Shown: positions 24,984-33,723 of the stretch, piece by piece
Numbering within the stretch: the first letter of the stretch is position 1
Layout of the letters: each line of letters starts with the position of its first letter
NCBI GenBank assembly: GCA_040752975.1
Contig: JBFMHF010000018.1
Coordinates: forward strand, 1 to 64,000
Origin: JADLDB01 sp040752975
GTDB taxonomy: Bacteria > Myxococcota > Myxococcia > Myxococcales > Myxococcaceae
Length of the DNA stretch: 64,000 nucleotides
Direction of reading: 5' to 3'
Position numbers and translations under genes: made by a program
Notes under the pieces: model-generated
What the model was told of the DNA's origin: nothing
The model's database searches: none
What the model saw: only the letters and a program-made list of their open reading frames with translations

Positions 24984-25964
24984 GTGAAGCCGTTTCTCGA
25001 GAAGGTCTGGGTGAAGGACTTCGGCCCCATTCGGGACGCGTCCATCTCCCTCACGCGGCTCCACGCCCTCATCGGGCCGAACGACGCCGGCAAGTCGACG
25101 CTGCTCCGCTTCGTCCAGCGGGCGTCGAGGTGGCTCGCGGATCCGCTGTCGGTCTCCCACGAGCCCGAGGGACCGCAAATCGCCGCGAAGCTCGAGTCGT
25201 CGGACGGGGCTGAGTGGAACGTTCGGCGCGACAAGAACCGAGCGCTTTCCGGGTCAGCGAAGACACGCGCGGCCGACATGACCACGGCGTCCAAGGCACT
25301 CGGTCATGTGCTCTCGAGCGTTCGTTTGATGCGGCTCGACCCCGATGAACTTCGGGCGCCCACGCCACTGCTCGCGGATGCAGCACCTCTCGACTTCACC
25401 AATCATCGGGGCCGTGGACTTGGGGCCTTGCTGGATGCAGTGTTTTCGCGCCGAGCCGCCACGTTCCTCGAGCTTCAGGCCAGGCTGGTCGAACTCTTCC
25501 CCACCGTCGACGGCTTTCGCCTCTTCACCACCGCCGAGGGGCGACAAATCGGCATCCGCCTGAAGGATGGCACCGAGGTGCCGCCCGGCGCGATGTCCGA
25601 GGGGATGCTCTACTTCCTCGCCTTCGCCGTCCTCCCCTACCTTCAGCCGACGTCCATCCTGCTGGTGGAGGAGCCCGAGAATGGCCTTCACCCGGCTCGA
25701 ATCGCCGAGGTGATGAAGGTCCTGCGGAAGCTGTCGGAGAGCACGCAGGTCCTCATCGCGACGCACAGTCCGCTGGTCATCAACGAACTCCAGCCGGAGG
25801 AGGTCACGGTTGTGACGCGAACGGCAGAGGCCGGAACGCGCTTCACGCCCATCAAGGACACGAAGAACTTCGAACAACGTAGCCGTGTCTACGCACTGGG
25901 TGAGCTGTGGCTCAGCTACGCAAACGGGGTGGACGAGGAGCCGCTCTTCAACGCAAAGCGATGA
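24984..25964 (+). CDS. AAA/ABC-type ATPase of a two-gene module
   Basis: 326 residues from GTG 24984 (24966 is an alternative). It opens like AAA15/AAA_21 ATPases with VKDFGPIRDASISL. The Walker A is GPNDAGKST (about 34-42), the signature region is PGAMSEGM, the Walker B is LLVEEPENGLHP, and the H-switch is IATHSP. This is the SMC/RecF-like class found in OLD, PARIS, Septu and RloA systems. The stop overlaps the next gene (ATGA). The C-terminus (SYANGVDEEPLFNAKR) has no nuclease domain, so the effector is expected to be the partner protein. Confidence 0.9.
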   Translation: MKPFLEKVWVKDFGPIRDASISLTRLHALIGPNDAGKSTLLRFVQRASRWLADPLSVSHEPEGPQIAAKLESSDGAEWNVRRDKNRALSGSAKTRAADMTTASKALGHVLSSVRLMRLDPDELRAPTPLLADAAPLDFTNHRGRGLGALLDAVFSRRAATFLELQARLVELFPTVDGFRLFTTAEGRQIGIRLKDGTEVPPGAMSEGMLYFLAFAVLPYLQPTSILLVEEPENGLHPARIAEVMKVLRKLSESTQVLIATHSPLVINELQPEEVTVVTRTAEAGTRFTPIKDTKNFEQRSRVYALGELWLSYANGVDEEPLFNAKR

Positions 25965-26554
25965 CCAGGCTCTTCCTCGCCGGCGAAGGGAAGCACGAAC
26001 TGGGACGCTGGGCCAACGAGCCGCCCTGGCGCGACGCTGCGGGCGAGGAAGACGGCGTGCTCGCGACCCTCTACCGGCGCTTCGACCCGAGCGCCGAGGT
26101 GGTCGACGGCGTCCTCTGGAGGAGGATTGTCAAGTACCAGGTGGGTGAGCACCGCGGCCCCGAGGCGCGCACCCTCCTGGGTGCCGCCCAGTACGCCAGA
26201 GAAAAGGACGCCGTCCTCGTCTGGTGCCGGGACACCGACCACGACGACGAGCGCCTCGACGACCTCCAGCGTGGAATGAAGGAACTCCCAGAGAAAACGT
26301 CCACGCGTTGGGTGTGGTGCCCCGTCATTCCCTGCCTCGAAGGCTGGGTGCTCGACCTGGCGGGCAAGCAGAAGATGCCCGACGACGAGCGCGTGACGAA
26401 ACTTCAGAAACTCGCTCAGGAGGCAGGCCTCGACACCCTGGATGCGATGACACGGGTTGCCGAAACGGCACCGTTGGAAAGGCTCTCCTCACCCAGCCTG
26501 AAGGACTGGCTCGAGCGCGCCCGGCGGGACGTGGAGACGCATCGCGAGGCCTGA
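25961..26554 (+). CDS. TOPRIM/DUF4276-like partner of the ATPase
   Basis: 197 residues, ATG overlapping the stop of the ATPase gene. The N-terminus LFLAGEGKHE fits the glutamate strand of TOPRIM-like proteins (EGxxE), and VLVWCRDTDHDDERL supplies the DxD motif at about residue 90. IPCLEGWVLDLAG resembles the Glu-Ala/Gly-Trp-x-Leu-Asp motif of DUF4276 proteins. With an AAA15 ATPase directly upstream, the pair resembles ATPase-TOPRIM defence modules such as PARIS (AriA/AriB) or split OLD. I would expect a nuclease or toxin effector held by the ATPase. The TOPRIM call is by motif reading only. Confidence 0.75.
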   Translation: MTRLFLAGEGKHELGRWANEPPWRDAAGEEDGVLATLYRRFDPSAEVVDGVLWRRIVKYQVGEHRGPEARTLLGAAQYAREKDAVLVWCRDTDHDDERLDDLQRGMKELPEKTSTRWVWCPVIPCLEGWVLDLAGKQKMPDDERVTKLQKLAQEAGLDTLDAMTRVAETAPLERLSSPSLKDWLERARRDVETHREA

Positions 26555-26556
26555 CG

Positions 26557-27291
26557 TCACTCGGCGCGGACGACGGCGGGCTCCGGCACCACCTCGCCGT
26601 GCTCGTCGAGGCGCACGGGAGGAATCTTCAGCCCACGCACCACCACCGCGTGGCCCGCGTAGATGACGGGCGTCAGACCCACCGCCACCACCAGCTTCGT
26701 CAGGTACGACGCCACGATGAGGCTGCCCACCTTCTCCATCGGCAGCGTCCCCGCCCACGCCAGCGTCTGAATGAGCGCCGTGTCGATGAGTTGCGACACC
26801 AGCGTGCTGCCGGTGGCGCGCAACCACAGCAGCCGCCCGCCCGTCACCGACTTCACCTTCGCGAACACCGCGATGTCGACGAATTGCGCCGCGAGGTACG
26901 CCACCATCGACGCCGCGAGGATGCGCTGGCCTCCGGCGAAGACGTTGTCGAAGGCCGGCTGGGTGATGCCCGCCCACCCCGGCTCCTGCGTCACCGGGTC
27001 CCACGGCAACGCCACCGCCACCGACACCACCGCGAAGGTGAAGAGCGCCATCGCGAAGCCCACCCACGTCACCACCCGCGCCGCCCGCTTCCCGTAGAAC
27101 TCGTTGAGCAGGTCCGTCAGCAGGAAGGTGATGGGGAACGGAATGATGCCCACCGAGTAGCGCACGGTGAAGCCGAAGAAGTCCGCTTCGAACAGCTTCC
27201 CGCCGATGAGGTCCCCCACCAGCAGCGCGCTGACGAAGAGCGCCGCCAGGCTCAGGAACAACTTCCCCCGGGTGTCCAGCGCGTGAAGCAT
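26557..27291 (-). CDS. yhhQ: Queuosine precursor transporter
   Basis: 244 residues from ATG 27291, preceded by GAGG. About six membrane helices. The sequence ALLVGDLIGGKLFE, GIIPFPITFLLTDLLNEFYGKR and LVSQLIDTALIQTLA is typical of the YhhQ (QPTR) family, which imports queuosine precursors such as preQ0 for tRNA modification. It ends 2 bases from the TOPRIM-like gene, in convergent orientation, and is not part of that module. The C-terminal RLDEHGEVVPEPA is a short soluble tail. Confidence 0.92.
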   Translation of the reverse strand: MLHALDTRGKLFLSLAALFVSALLVGDLIGGKLFEADFFGFTVRYSVGIIPFPITFLLTDLLNEFYGKRAARVVTWVGFAMALFTFAVVSVAVALPWDPVTQEPGWAGITQPAFDNVFAGGQRILAASMVAYLAAQFVDIAVFAKVKSVTGGRLLWLRATGSTLVSQLIDTALIQTLAWAGTLPMEKVGSLIVASYLTKLVVAVGLTPVIYAGHAVVVRGLKIPPVRLDEHGEVVPEPAVVRAE

Positions 27292-27404
27292 CGGAAGGCC
27301 TCGTGCGTAATGCACTGGCCGGCGGGCCGCAGCCGATTTCTCCCGCCGGCGTGGTACCCTGCCGGCACGTCGAAGGCCGGCCGTGAAGTCCCGTCGGAGG
27401 CGCG

Positions 27405-28658
27405 TTGTCGTCGAGGTCCCCCCTGCTCGCCGTGGTGCTCCTGCCCCTCGTGGCGCAGGCGCAGGCCTTCTCTGCGGACCAGCACATCCTCCTGTCCGAA
27501 GGGACGCTGCGCGGCAGCCCGCGGGTGATGGGCCTCTCCGGCGCGTGGACCGGCCTGGCCGAAGGCGCCGAGGGCATTCCCCGCAACGCCGCCGCGCCCG
27601 CCATGCGCGACGCGAAGTTCGCCAGCGACTTCAACTGGGACGTCGGCGGCACCATGCACTTCCTGTTTCCGTGGAGCACCCGCGAGCAGGACTGGGACAA
27701 CGACGGCAGCGTCGACCAGGCGTCCGCCGCCACCACGCAGTTCCTCGGCAGTCAGGTCCTCTATTCCTTCGCCGCCCTCCAGTACAAATGGTTCGGCTTC
27801 GGCGCCGGCTTCGACATCCAGAACTTCCTCGCCAAGAAGCAGCTCGAGGGCGAGGGCTTCGAGCGCTACTACAACCTCGCCCTCACCCACGTCTTCGCGG
27901 TCCTGGCGGTGCGCTTCTGGAGAGACCAGATCGCCCTCGGCGTCGGCGTCGAGTCCACCCACGCCTTCATCGGCTACGGCGAGCAGCCGATGGGCGACTT
28001 CCTCCCCACGCCGAAGGACTCGATGGGCTTCCACGGCTGGGGCCTCTTGCTGGGCGGCGTCTGGCGGCCGGAGAACGGCAACTGGCGCGTGGGCATCTCG
28101 TACAAGCCCCACCTGGTGGCCGGGCCCTGGGCTCCGCGCGCGGAGATTGGAGGCATGGTGGCGCCGTCGGGCGTCGACGTGCCGGGCCGGCTGATGCTGG
28201 GCGCCACCGTCGCGCTGGGGCCGGGGCGCAACTTCAACATCACCTCGAAGGAAGGCTGGGCGCCGAAGGACCCGGACGACCCGAAGTCGCCGCGGATTCC
28301 GTCGATGATGAAGTGGCTCATCCTCGCGCAGGTCGACATCGTCTTCCCGGTGCCGGGCGCCACCACCGTGGGGGCCTTCTTCGGACAGGCCCCCGCCGTG
28401 CCCGCGGGCAACCGCGTCAACTTCCAGCCGCGCCTCGCCGTCGAGAAAGAGCTCTTCCCCGAGCTGTTGCGCCTGCGCCTCGGCGGCTACCTCGAACCCC
28501 CCATCAACGAGTTCGGCCCCGCGGTGCGGCCGCACCTCACCTTCGGCCTCGAGGTGGGCCTCTTCAAGCTGGGCAACGAGCGGATGAGCTTCGGCCTCTC
28601 CTTCGACTTCGCGCACCTGTACCAGAACCTGTCGGTGGGCATCCTCGTGTGGAAGTAG
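27405..28658 (+). CDS. Outer-membrane beta-barrel protein
   Basis: 417 residues from TTG 27405 with GGAGG five bases ahead. A signal peptide (MSSRSPLLAVVLLPLVAQAQA) is followed by GSPRVMGLSGAWTGLAEGAEGIPRNAAAPA, the N-terminal signature of FadL-like/UPF0164 barrels that lists a plug segment. Alternating aromatic strands follow (YKWFGFGAGFDIQNFL, WRVGISYKPHL, LMLGATVALG) and the last residue run LYQNLSVGILVWK fits a C-terminal barrel strand. Probably a transport channel for hydrophobic substrates or a structural outer-membrane protein. Convergent with the next gene, 4 bases apart. Confidence 0.8.
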   Translation: MSSRSPLLAVVLLPLVAQAQAFSADQHILLSEGTLRGSPRVMGLSGAWTGLAEGAEGIPRNAAAPAMRDAKFASDFNWDVGGTMHFLFPWSTREQDWDNDGSVDQASAATTQFLGSQVLYSFAALQYKWFGFGAGFDIQNFLAKKQLEGEGFERYYNLALTHVFAVLAVRFWRDQIALGVGVESTHAFIGYGEQPMGDFLPTPKDSMGFHGWGLLLGGVWRPENGNWRVGISYKPHLVAGPWAPRAEIGGMVAPSGVDVPGRLMLGATVALGPGRNFNITSKEGWAPKDPDDPKSPRIPSMMKWLILAQVDIVFPVPGATTVGAFFGQAPAVPAGNRVNFQPRLAVEKELFPELLRLRLGGYLEPPINEFGPAVRPHLTFGLEVGLFKLGNERMSFGLSFDFAHLYQNLSVGILVWK

Positions 28659-28662
28659 GGCC

Positions 28663-30489
28663 TCACTCCGCGTGACGCGGCGTCACCTGGAAGAAGCGCC
28701 ACTCCACCCGCGCTGCACTGAAGGGCCGGGCCTCACCACCCTTCGGCAGCCTCACCCGCGCGAAGCCGTGGCGGTCGTCGAGCCCCGCGCCCAACGGGTT
28801 GGCGGCGCGGGCGCCGTCACTCAACATCTCAGCCATCGACAGCGGAACACCAGCGCCCTGGCTCCACAGCGAAGTCCAGGCGCTCAGCACCGTGCGCGTG
28901 GTGGAGGTGTCCTCCACCAGCAGGCACGCGTCGCCGCCCTCGAGCCACCGCTGGGCGCGCTCCGTCATCACCACCTCCGGGGCCGCGCGGGCGTCGGTCG
29001 CCGTCGTCCGCAGCGTCCACACGTCCGCGGCCACGCTGCCTTCCAGCGACAGCCGCACCTCGCCCACCTCGGGCCGCCCGCCGAAGGACACCTCACGGAA
29101 GTCGTCGCCGCAGGACTGCGGGCCGTCGGTGTCGTCGAGGTACGTCGCCAACGGCAGCCGCACGGCCGCGCGCGTCGCCCCGCGCACGCCCGAGAATTCG
29201 TCGACGGTGAGCCGCACCCCGTGGCGCTCGCTCCAGGAGGCGCCGGACTGCCAGGCCTGCGCGTCGTCGCCCAGCGTCTCGTCCGGCACCAGCACGGCGT
29301 GGACCCAGCCCGCCCACACGTCACAGCTCCACTGGTTCATGTCCAGCCGCTCGGCCAGCGTACGCCGCTGCGCGCGGGTGAGGCCGACGGCGTTTCCCAG
29401 CTCGCGTGTGTGCAGGAGCTCCACCACCCGACCGCAGTCGGCCCCGTCCTCGGCCTTCACCCGCTCCGCGACGAGAGGCAGCGCGCGGCCGAGCAACTCT
29501 CTGGTGAGCGCTGCCTCGCCTGCGAAGTGGGCCACCGCGGCGCCCGCCAGCAGCGCATGCAGACCGCCGATGTCCGGGTGGGTCAGGGCGAAGGCGCGCG
29601 CCGTGTGGGCGAAGGCCGCCGCCGAGACGAGGCTGTCGGAGCCAACGCCCAGGGACAGCTCGTGCCGCAGCGCGTACTCCGCGTCGACGAAGCCGTCACC
29701 CGTAGGGTCCGGCCGCGCCTCCCCGAAGAAGGCCCACAGCCCCAGCGCGGCCACCTCGCAGCGGACATGGTCGCTCGACGCCCGCGCTCCGCCGCGCGTG
29801 CAGGCCTGGGGTGCGAGCCGCCAGGCGCCGGTGGACGCCTCGAAGCGTCCCAGGGTGGTGGGGCCGAAGCGCTCCGGGTGGCGCACCGTGAGGCGCAGCG
29901 GCGCGAAGGTGGGCGCAGGGACGCCCTCGATGGCGCCGTCGAGCCACACCGCGCGCTGCAGCGTCTCGCCGAGGCCCTCCTCGCGCGGCGCGAACGCGAC
30001 GGGGCCCAGGTCCTGCGCCCGCACCCGCGCCACGGAGACGGTGGCGGGCAGGGGGAAGGCCCCGGGAGGGACATCCAGCAGCAGGTCCGGGGTGCTGCGC
30101 GGGCCCAGCGACAGGCTGCGGTGGGTGTCGGGGTGCACCTCCACCACGGCCTCCACCGGCGAGAGGCGCGCCACCAGCACCTGCTTGCCGCCCACCTCGC
30201 CCGGGAGCGGCTGCGTCCACGTCGTGGCGTAGCCCGGAGCCTCCAGGCGGGTGAAGCCGCCGCCGGTGTCTAAGAGGACTCCGGTGGCGATGCCGTCGGT
30301 GTCGGTGAAGGCGCCGCGGCCTGCGAAGAGTGCGGCAGGCACCGGGGCGCCAGAGGTGTCCGTGACACGCGCCAGCAGCGTCCCTGTCTCGGGGAGATCG
30401 CGCGGAGGCGCCGGGCGGTCGCAGGCGATGAGCAGCAGCGCCAGGACCCAACTCGCCCCCGTGACGCATGTCACGCGGAGCGGTCTCAT
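28663..30489 (-). CDS. Large hypothetical lipoprotein with carboxypeptidase-like linker domain
   Basis: 608 residues. ATG 30489 opens on a lipoprotein signal (MRPLRVTCVTGASWVLALLL, IAC with Cys23); an in-frame ATG at 30510 adds 7 residues. Residues 30-110 resemble a carboxypeptidase-regulatory beta-sandwich (ARVTDTSGAPVPAALF, GFTRLEAPGYATTW). The middle has a ZU5-like stretch (DLLLDVPPGAFPLPATVSVARV). A calcium-like loop DPTGDGFVDAEYAL is near residue 260. The final 250 residues are of unknown type, with several cysteines (GADCGRVVELL, QWSCDVW, SCGDDF). Likely surface protein; role unknown. Confidence 0.75.
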   Translation of the reverse strand: MRPLRVTCVTGASWVLALLLIACDRPAPPRDLPETGTLLARVTDTSGAPVPAALFAGRGAFTDTDGIATGVLLDTGGGFTRLEAPGYATTWTQPLPGEVGGKQVLVARLSPVEAVVEVHPDTHRSLSLGPRSTPDLLLDVPPGAFPLPATVSVARVRAQDLGPVAFAPREEGLGETLQRAVWLDGAIEGVPAPTFAPLRLTVRHPERFGPTTLGRFEASTGAWRLAPQACTRGGARASSDHVRCEVAALGLWAFFGEARPDPTGDGFVDAEYALRHELSLGVGSDSLVSAAAFAHTARAFALTHPDIGGLHALLAGAAVAHFAGEAALTRELLGRALPLVAERVKAEDGADCGRVVELLHTRELGNAVGLTRAQRRTLAERLDMNQWSCDVWAGWVHAVLVPDETLGDDAQAWQSGASWSERHGVRLTVDEFSGVRGATRAAVRLPLATYLDDTDGPQSCGDDFREVSFGGRPEVGEVRLSLEGSVAADVWTLRTTATDARAAPEVVMTERAQRWLEGGDACLLVEDTSTTRTVLSAWTSLWSQGAGVPLSMAEMLSDGARAANPLGAGLDDRHGFARVRLPKGGEARPFSAARVEWRFFQVTPRHAE

Positions 30490-30607
30490 ATCGACGCAGT
30501 AACGTTGCATGGGCAACGCCACCACGACTTCGCGGATCCACCGGGGCGGACGCCAGGCGCCGCGCAGGTTTTTCGCCAGGAAGGCGAAGGGCGGCGCAGG
30601 CCGCGCG

Positions 30608-31234
30608 TCAGGCGGGCTTGTGGATTCGGCAGTAGCAGTAGACGAACTGCTGCTCGGCGCCGCTGGGCGTGTGGTGCACCTCGGTGAGGTCGCCCACCTG
30701 GTCGAACTCGTCGCCGAACTCTGCGTGGAGCTCGGACGCGGAGTAGCGCCGCACCGCGAGCCCGCTGCACTTCTCGGGGCCCTGCGGCCCGAAGGTGGCA
30801 ACGACGACGTGTCCGCCGGGCTTGAGGGCGCGGTGTACGGCCTCGACGTAGCGGCGGCGCTCCTCGGCGGCCTGGAGGAAATGGAAGACGGCGCGGTCGT
30901 GCCAGAAGTCGAAGGCGTTGTCCGGCAGGTTGGCGTGGGTGATGTCCGCCACCAGCCACTTCACCCGCCGCGCGCGCTGCCCCAGCCGCGCCTGCGCCGT
31001 CTCGAGCGCCTTCGCCGAGACGTCCAGCACGGTGAGGTTGGTGTAGCCGCGGTCCAGCAGGTCATCGACCAGCGTGGACGCGCCGCCGCCGACGTCGATG
31101 ATGGCCGTGTCCTTCGAGAGGCCCGACCCTTCGATGAAGGCGAGACTGCTCTCGAGGTGCGGCCGGTACCAGCTCACCTCGGTGGACCGCTTGCGCCCGT
31201 AAACGCCTTCCCAATGGGAGGTGGGGTTCGTCAC
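30608..31234 (-). CDS. Class I SAM-dependent methyltransferase
   Basis: 208 residues from GTG 31234. TSHWEGVYGRK at the N-terminus and VSWYRPHLESSLAFIE match small methyltransferases of the thiopurine/tellurite type. Motif I is IIDVGGGASTLVDDLL, motif II LTVLDVSAKALE, motif III WLVADITHANLPDNAFDFWHDRAVFHFL and a later LKPGGHVVVATF. The C-terminus ends QFVYCYCRIHKPA. The protein should use S-adenosylmethionine; the acceptor is unknown. It lies 44 bases downstream of the DUF4870 gene and may be co-transcribed. Confidence 0.9.
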   Translation of the reverse strand: MTNPTSHWEGVYGRKRSTEVSWYRPHLESSLAFIEGSGLSKDTAIIDVGGGASTLVDDLLDRGYTNLTVLDVSAKALETAQARLGQRARRVKWLVADITHANLPDNAFDFWHDRAVFHFLQAAEERRRYVEAVHRALKPGGHVVVATFGPQGPEKCSGLAVRRYSASELHAEFGDEFDQVGDLTEVHHTPSGAEQQFVYCYCRIHKPA

Positions 31235-31278
31235 GCAGCTTTCGAGCCTCGCCCGCCAGGCGAGGGTTCCGCAATCGC

Positions 31279-31680
31279 CTACTTCACCAGGTGGAAGCTG
31301 GCCGGGTACTCGTACAGCGCGCCGCCGTACGCCTTCACCCCGCCGATGATGGTGAGGATGAGCCACCCCAGCCCGAGCACCACGGGGAGGCAGATGAAGG
31401 CGAGGCCGGCGATGGCACCGACGACGGGGATGAGGCCGATGAGGAAGCTGCCGACGAAGCTCACGACCCCGACGATGAAGAGGGTGAGCTGGAAGTTGAG
31501 CGCGGACACCGCCTGCCAGCGCACCCATGGCGACTTCGTGCCTTCGGTCAGCATCACCACCAGCGGCGCGATGACGAAGAGCACCAGCCCTCCCAGGTGC
31601 GCGAAGAGCGCCCACGTCTTCTCCTCGGAAGAGGGGCTGTGGGCCCTCAAGGCCTCGAGCTCGGCAATCAGGTCTCGCAT
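31279..31680 (-). CDS. DUF4870 membrane protein
   Basis: 133 residues from ATG 31680; an open extension upstream has no ribosome site. The DUF4870 signature is WALFAHLGGLVLFVIAPLVVML, WVRWQAVSALNFQLTLFI, then a Gly-rich double span (GSFLIGLIPVVGAIAGLAF). About four membrane helices. Proteins of this family have no assigned activity. A short helical N-terminus (MRDLIAELEALRAH) precedes the first span. Confidence 0.85.
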   Translation of the reverse strand: MRDLIAELEALRAHSPSSEEKTWALFAHLGGLVLFVIAPLVVMLTEGTKSPWVRWQAVSALNFQLTLFIVGVVSFVGSFLIGLIPVVGAIAGLAFICLPVVLGLGWLILTIIGGVKAYGGALYEYPASFHLVK

Positions 31681-31844
31681 GGAGCAGCACTGTAGCCTCA
31701 CTTCTTTCAGCTCGCCTTCGCCGCGAGCTCTTCCGTGAGGTACACGCCTGGCGCAGAAATCGACGGAGCGCACCGAAGGAATTTCGGCGTCGCGGGTAGT
31801 CCACGGTTGAACGCGCCGCCCCCGCGGCCCACCTGGAGCCCCGC

Positions 31845-32558
31845 ATGTCCTTCCGCACCGCCGTCGTCGCCGTCGCTCTCTCCCAGCTTGCGTGCACCGC
31901 CGCGTCGTCCACGCCCCCGCCGGAGCCGCGCGTCATCAAGACGTACGACGTGCCCGCCGGCACCGGGCGCGACCTGCGCAACGCCATCAACTCCCTCACC
32001 GGCGCCGGCAATGTGAAGGAAGGGCAGGAGGTGGAGGCCCGCGCGCAGGTGCTGCCCGACGGGCGGGTGGCGGTGTACGGCTCCGAGCGCTTCCACGCTG
32101 GCGTCGCGCAGCTTCTGTCCAGCGTGGCCGCGAAGCCGCCTCCGCCCATGCTGTCCTTCCGCGTGTGGCAGGTGCGCGGCGTGCCGGGCACGGGCGTCAT
32201 TCCCCCGACGCTGGAGGCGATTCGCCCGGCGCTGGAGGAGGTGTCGAAGACGGTGGGGCCGACGGACTTCACGCTGGTGGAGCCCACCCTCCTCAACGTC
32301 GCCTCGGGAGAGCTGGCCGACGCCGTCAGCCCGCTGGGCCGGGTGGAGATTGAGGCGTCGATGATGGGCGACGCCGTCTTCGCGCGGTTGAAGATTGAGG
32401 CGAGGGGCCGCCGCCTGGGCACCACGCTGCAGCTTCCGCAGGGCAAGACGGTCGTCATCGGGCAGACTTCCGAGGACGACGGGAAGGGTGGTATTCCCGC
32501 GACGGTCTTCTCGGTGGTGCAGGCGAGCGTGGCCCATGTGGCTGTTCGCGGTCAGTGA
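31845..32558 (+). CDS. Secreted secretin-like domain protein
   Basis: 237 residues from ATG 31845, signal peptide ending SQLACTAA (possibly lipidated at Cys17, though the box is imperfect). DLRNAINSLTGAG, QVLPDGRVAVYGSERFHAGVAQLL and LSFRVWQVRGV recall the N-type and strand motifs of secretins, and GTTLQLPQGKTVVIGQT resembles the end of the secretin domain. It is far shorter than a pore-forming secretin, so it may be a regulator or assembly part. Its 3' end overlaps the sigma factor gene by 23 bases, linking their expression. Family resemblance is by eye. Confidence 0.7.
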   Translation: MSFRTAVVAVALSQLACTAASSTPPPEPRVIKTYDVPAGTGRDLRNAINSLTGAGNVKEGQEVEARAQVLPDGRVAVYGSERFHAGVAQLLSSVAAKPPPPMLSFRVWQVRGVPGTGVIPPTLEAIRPALEEVSKTVGPTDFTLVEPTLLNVASGELADAVSPLGRVEIEASMMGDAVFARLKIEARGRRLGTTLQLPQGKTVVIGQTSEDDGKGGIPATVFSVVQASVAHVAVRGQ

Positions 32559-33084
32559 GACGGCGCCCCGCACCCTCACCCGGCCCGCGCTGGAAGCCCT
32601 GTACGCCCGACTGGAGAAGCCGATGTTCAACGTGGTGCTGCGCTGGGTGTGGGACCGCGAGGAGGCGCGCGACGTGGTGCATGACGCCTTCGTCCGGGTG
32701 TGGCAGCGCCGCGCGAAGGTGGACGAGGCCACGGTGGAGCCCTACCTCTGGCAGGTGGCGCTCAACGTCGCAGCCAACCGGCGGCGCGGGAAGCGCCTCA
32801 AGGCCTTCTTCGGGTTGGACGCGGCGGGAGACGTGGAGGCGCCAGGCGCGTCGTCGGAGGACGCGCTGGCGAAGGCCCAGGCCAGCCGGGCGGTGCGCGC
32901 GGCCATCGACGCGTTGCCCGAGAAGCTCAAGGTGGTGGTGGTGATGTGTGAGTTGTCCGGCCTGTCCTACGACGAGGTGGCGCGCACGCTGGGGATTCCG
33001 GCAGGCACGGTGGGGTCGCGGCGCGCGGCGGCGATGGAGAAGCTGGCAGCGGCGTTGGGGCCGCTCGAGGAGGTGCCGACGTGA
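32536..33084 (+). CDS. ECF-type RNA polymerase sigma factor
   Basis: 182 residues from ATG 32536, starting inside the upstream gene. Sigma2 is seen in LEKPMFNVVLRWVWDREEARDVVHDAFVRVWQR; sigma4 in IDALPEKLKVVVVMCELSGLSYDEVARTLGIPAGTVGSRR. The two domains are joined by a short linker, the ECF layout. The downstream gene overlaps by 4 bases (GTGA) and encodes a single-span protein that could be its anti-sigma factor. The arrangement with a surface lipoprotein upstream suggests a signalling unit with an outer-envelope input (inference). Confidence 0.92.
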   Translation: MWLFAVSETAPRTLTRPALEALYARLEKPMFNVVLRWVWDREEARDVVHDAFVRVWQRRAKVDEATVEPYLWQVALNVAANRRRGKRLKAFFGLDAAGDVEAPGASSEDALAKAQASRAVRAAIDALPEKLKVVVVMCELSGLSYDEVARTLGIPAGTVGSRRAAAMEKLAAALGPLEEVPT

Positions 33085-33419
33085 AGCGCGCAGACGTCTT
33101 CGAGGTGGTGGAGCCTCCGCCGGGCGGGCTGACGCGGCTGAAGGCGAGGCTGGACGCGGAGGGCAGCCAGCGGCCGTGGTGGATTCTGGGGCCCGCGGTG
33201 GCGGCGGCGGCGGTGCTGGTGCTGCTGCTGGTGCGCCCGTCGGTGGAGCCGCTGCGCACCGACGTCTGGTCTCGAGCGTCCCTGGGAATCAGCCGCCCCG
33301 CGCAGGACGTGACGCTGCTGCACGCCAGCGAGCCGATGGTGCAACTCTCTCCGGCGTCCTCGGACGTGGCGGTGTTCGTGGTGCTGGCCGCGCCGGAAGG
33401 AGAGGCTCCGGCGCTCTAG
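33081..33419 (+). CDS. Single-span protein, possible anti-sigma factor
   Basis: 112 residues from GTG 33081 within the sigma stop. A ~30-residue cytosolic start (EPPPGGLTRLKARLDAEG), one membrane helix (GPAVAAAAVLVLLL, about 36-50) and a ~60-residue outer part. No zinc-binding HxxxCxxC motif, so it is not a classical ZAS anti-sigma. Position and topology are the only support for an anti-sigma role. A tail-to-tail lipoprotein gene follows. Confidence 0.7.
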   Translation: MKRADVFEVVEPPPGGLTRLKARLDAEGSQRPWWILGPAVAAAAVLVLLLVRPSVEPLRTDVWSRASLGISRPAQDVTLLHASEPMVQLSPASSDVAVFVVLAAPEGEAPAL

Positions 33420-33441
33420 CCAGGCTGGGCGCAGCTCCCGG

Positions 33442-33723
33442 CTAACCGACGCACCGCGCCTGGTAGTCGTCGTACACGAAGCGCACGCAGCAGCCGGCGC
33501 TCTGGCAGGTGGACGGGTTGGAGTTCCACCCCTGGCCCTCCACGCAGCGCTTGATGCCCTCCGCGGCGCTCTCGGCCGACTCCCGGCAGTCCGAGAGACA
33601 CGACGAGATGGGCTCGGCGAAGCACGCGCGATGCCACCACTCACAGAGTGTCTGGCAGTCGCTGGCCGAGTTGGCGCCGCACGACGCCAGCAGGGCCGCC
33701 GTCAACAGCAACGCGAAACGCAT
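33442..33723 (-). CDS. Small Cys-rich lipoprotein
   Basis: 93 residues from ATG 33723, lipoprotein signal MRFALLLTAALLASC (Cys15). The mature part has ten cysteines in pairs (SDCQTLCEWWHRACF, SSCLSDCRES, GCCVRF), giving several possible disulfides. Such small Cys-rich lipoproteins are common in myxobacteria; no role is known. Convergent with the anti-sigma-like gene, 22 bases apart. Confidence 0.75.
   Translation of the reverse strand: MRFALLLTAALLASCGANSASDCQTLCEWWHRACFAEPISSCLSDCRESAESAAEGIKRCVEGQGWNSNPSTCQSAGCCVRFVYDDYQARCVG

Noticed and set aside
26224..27528. 434-residue plus-strand frame over the queuosine transporter
   Set aside because: Antisense shadow with His/Arg-rich composition; the minus-strand protein has clear family motifs.
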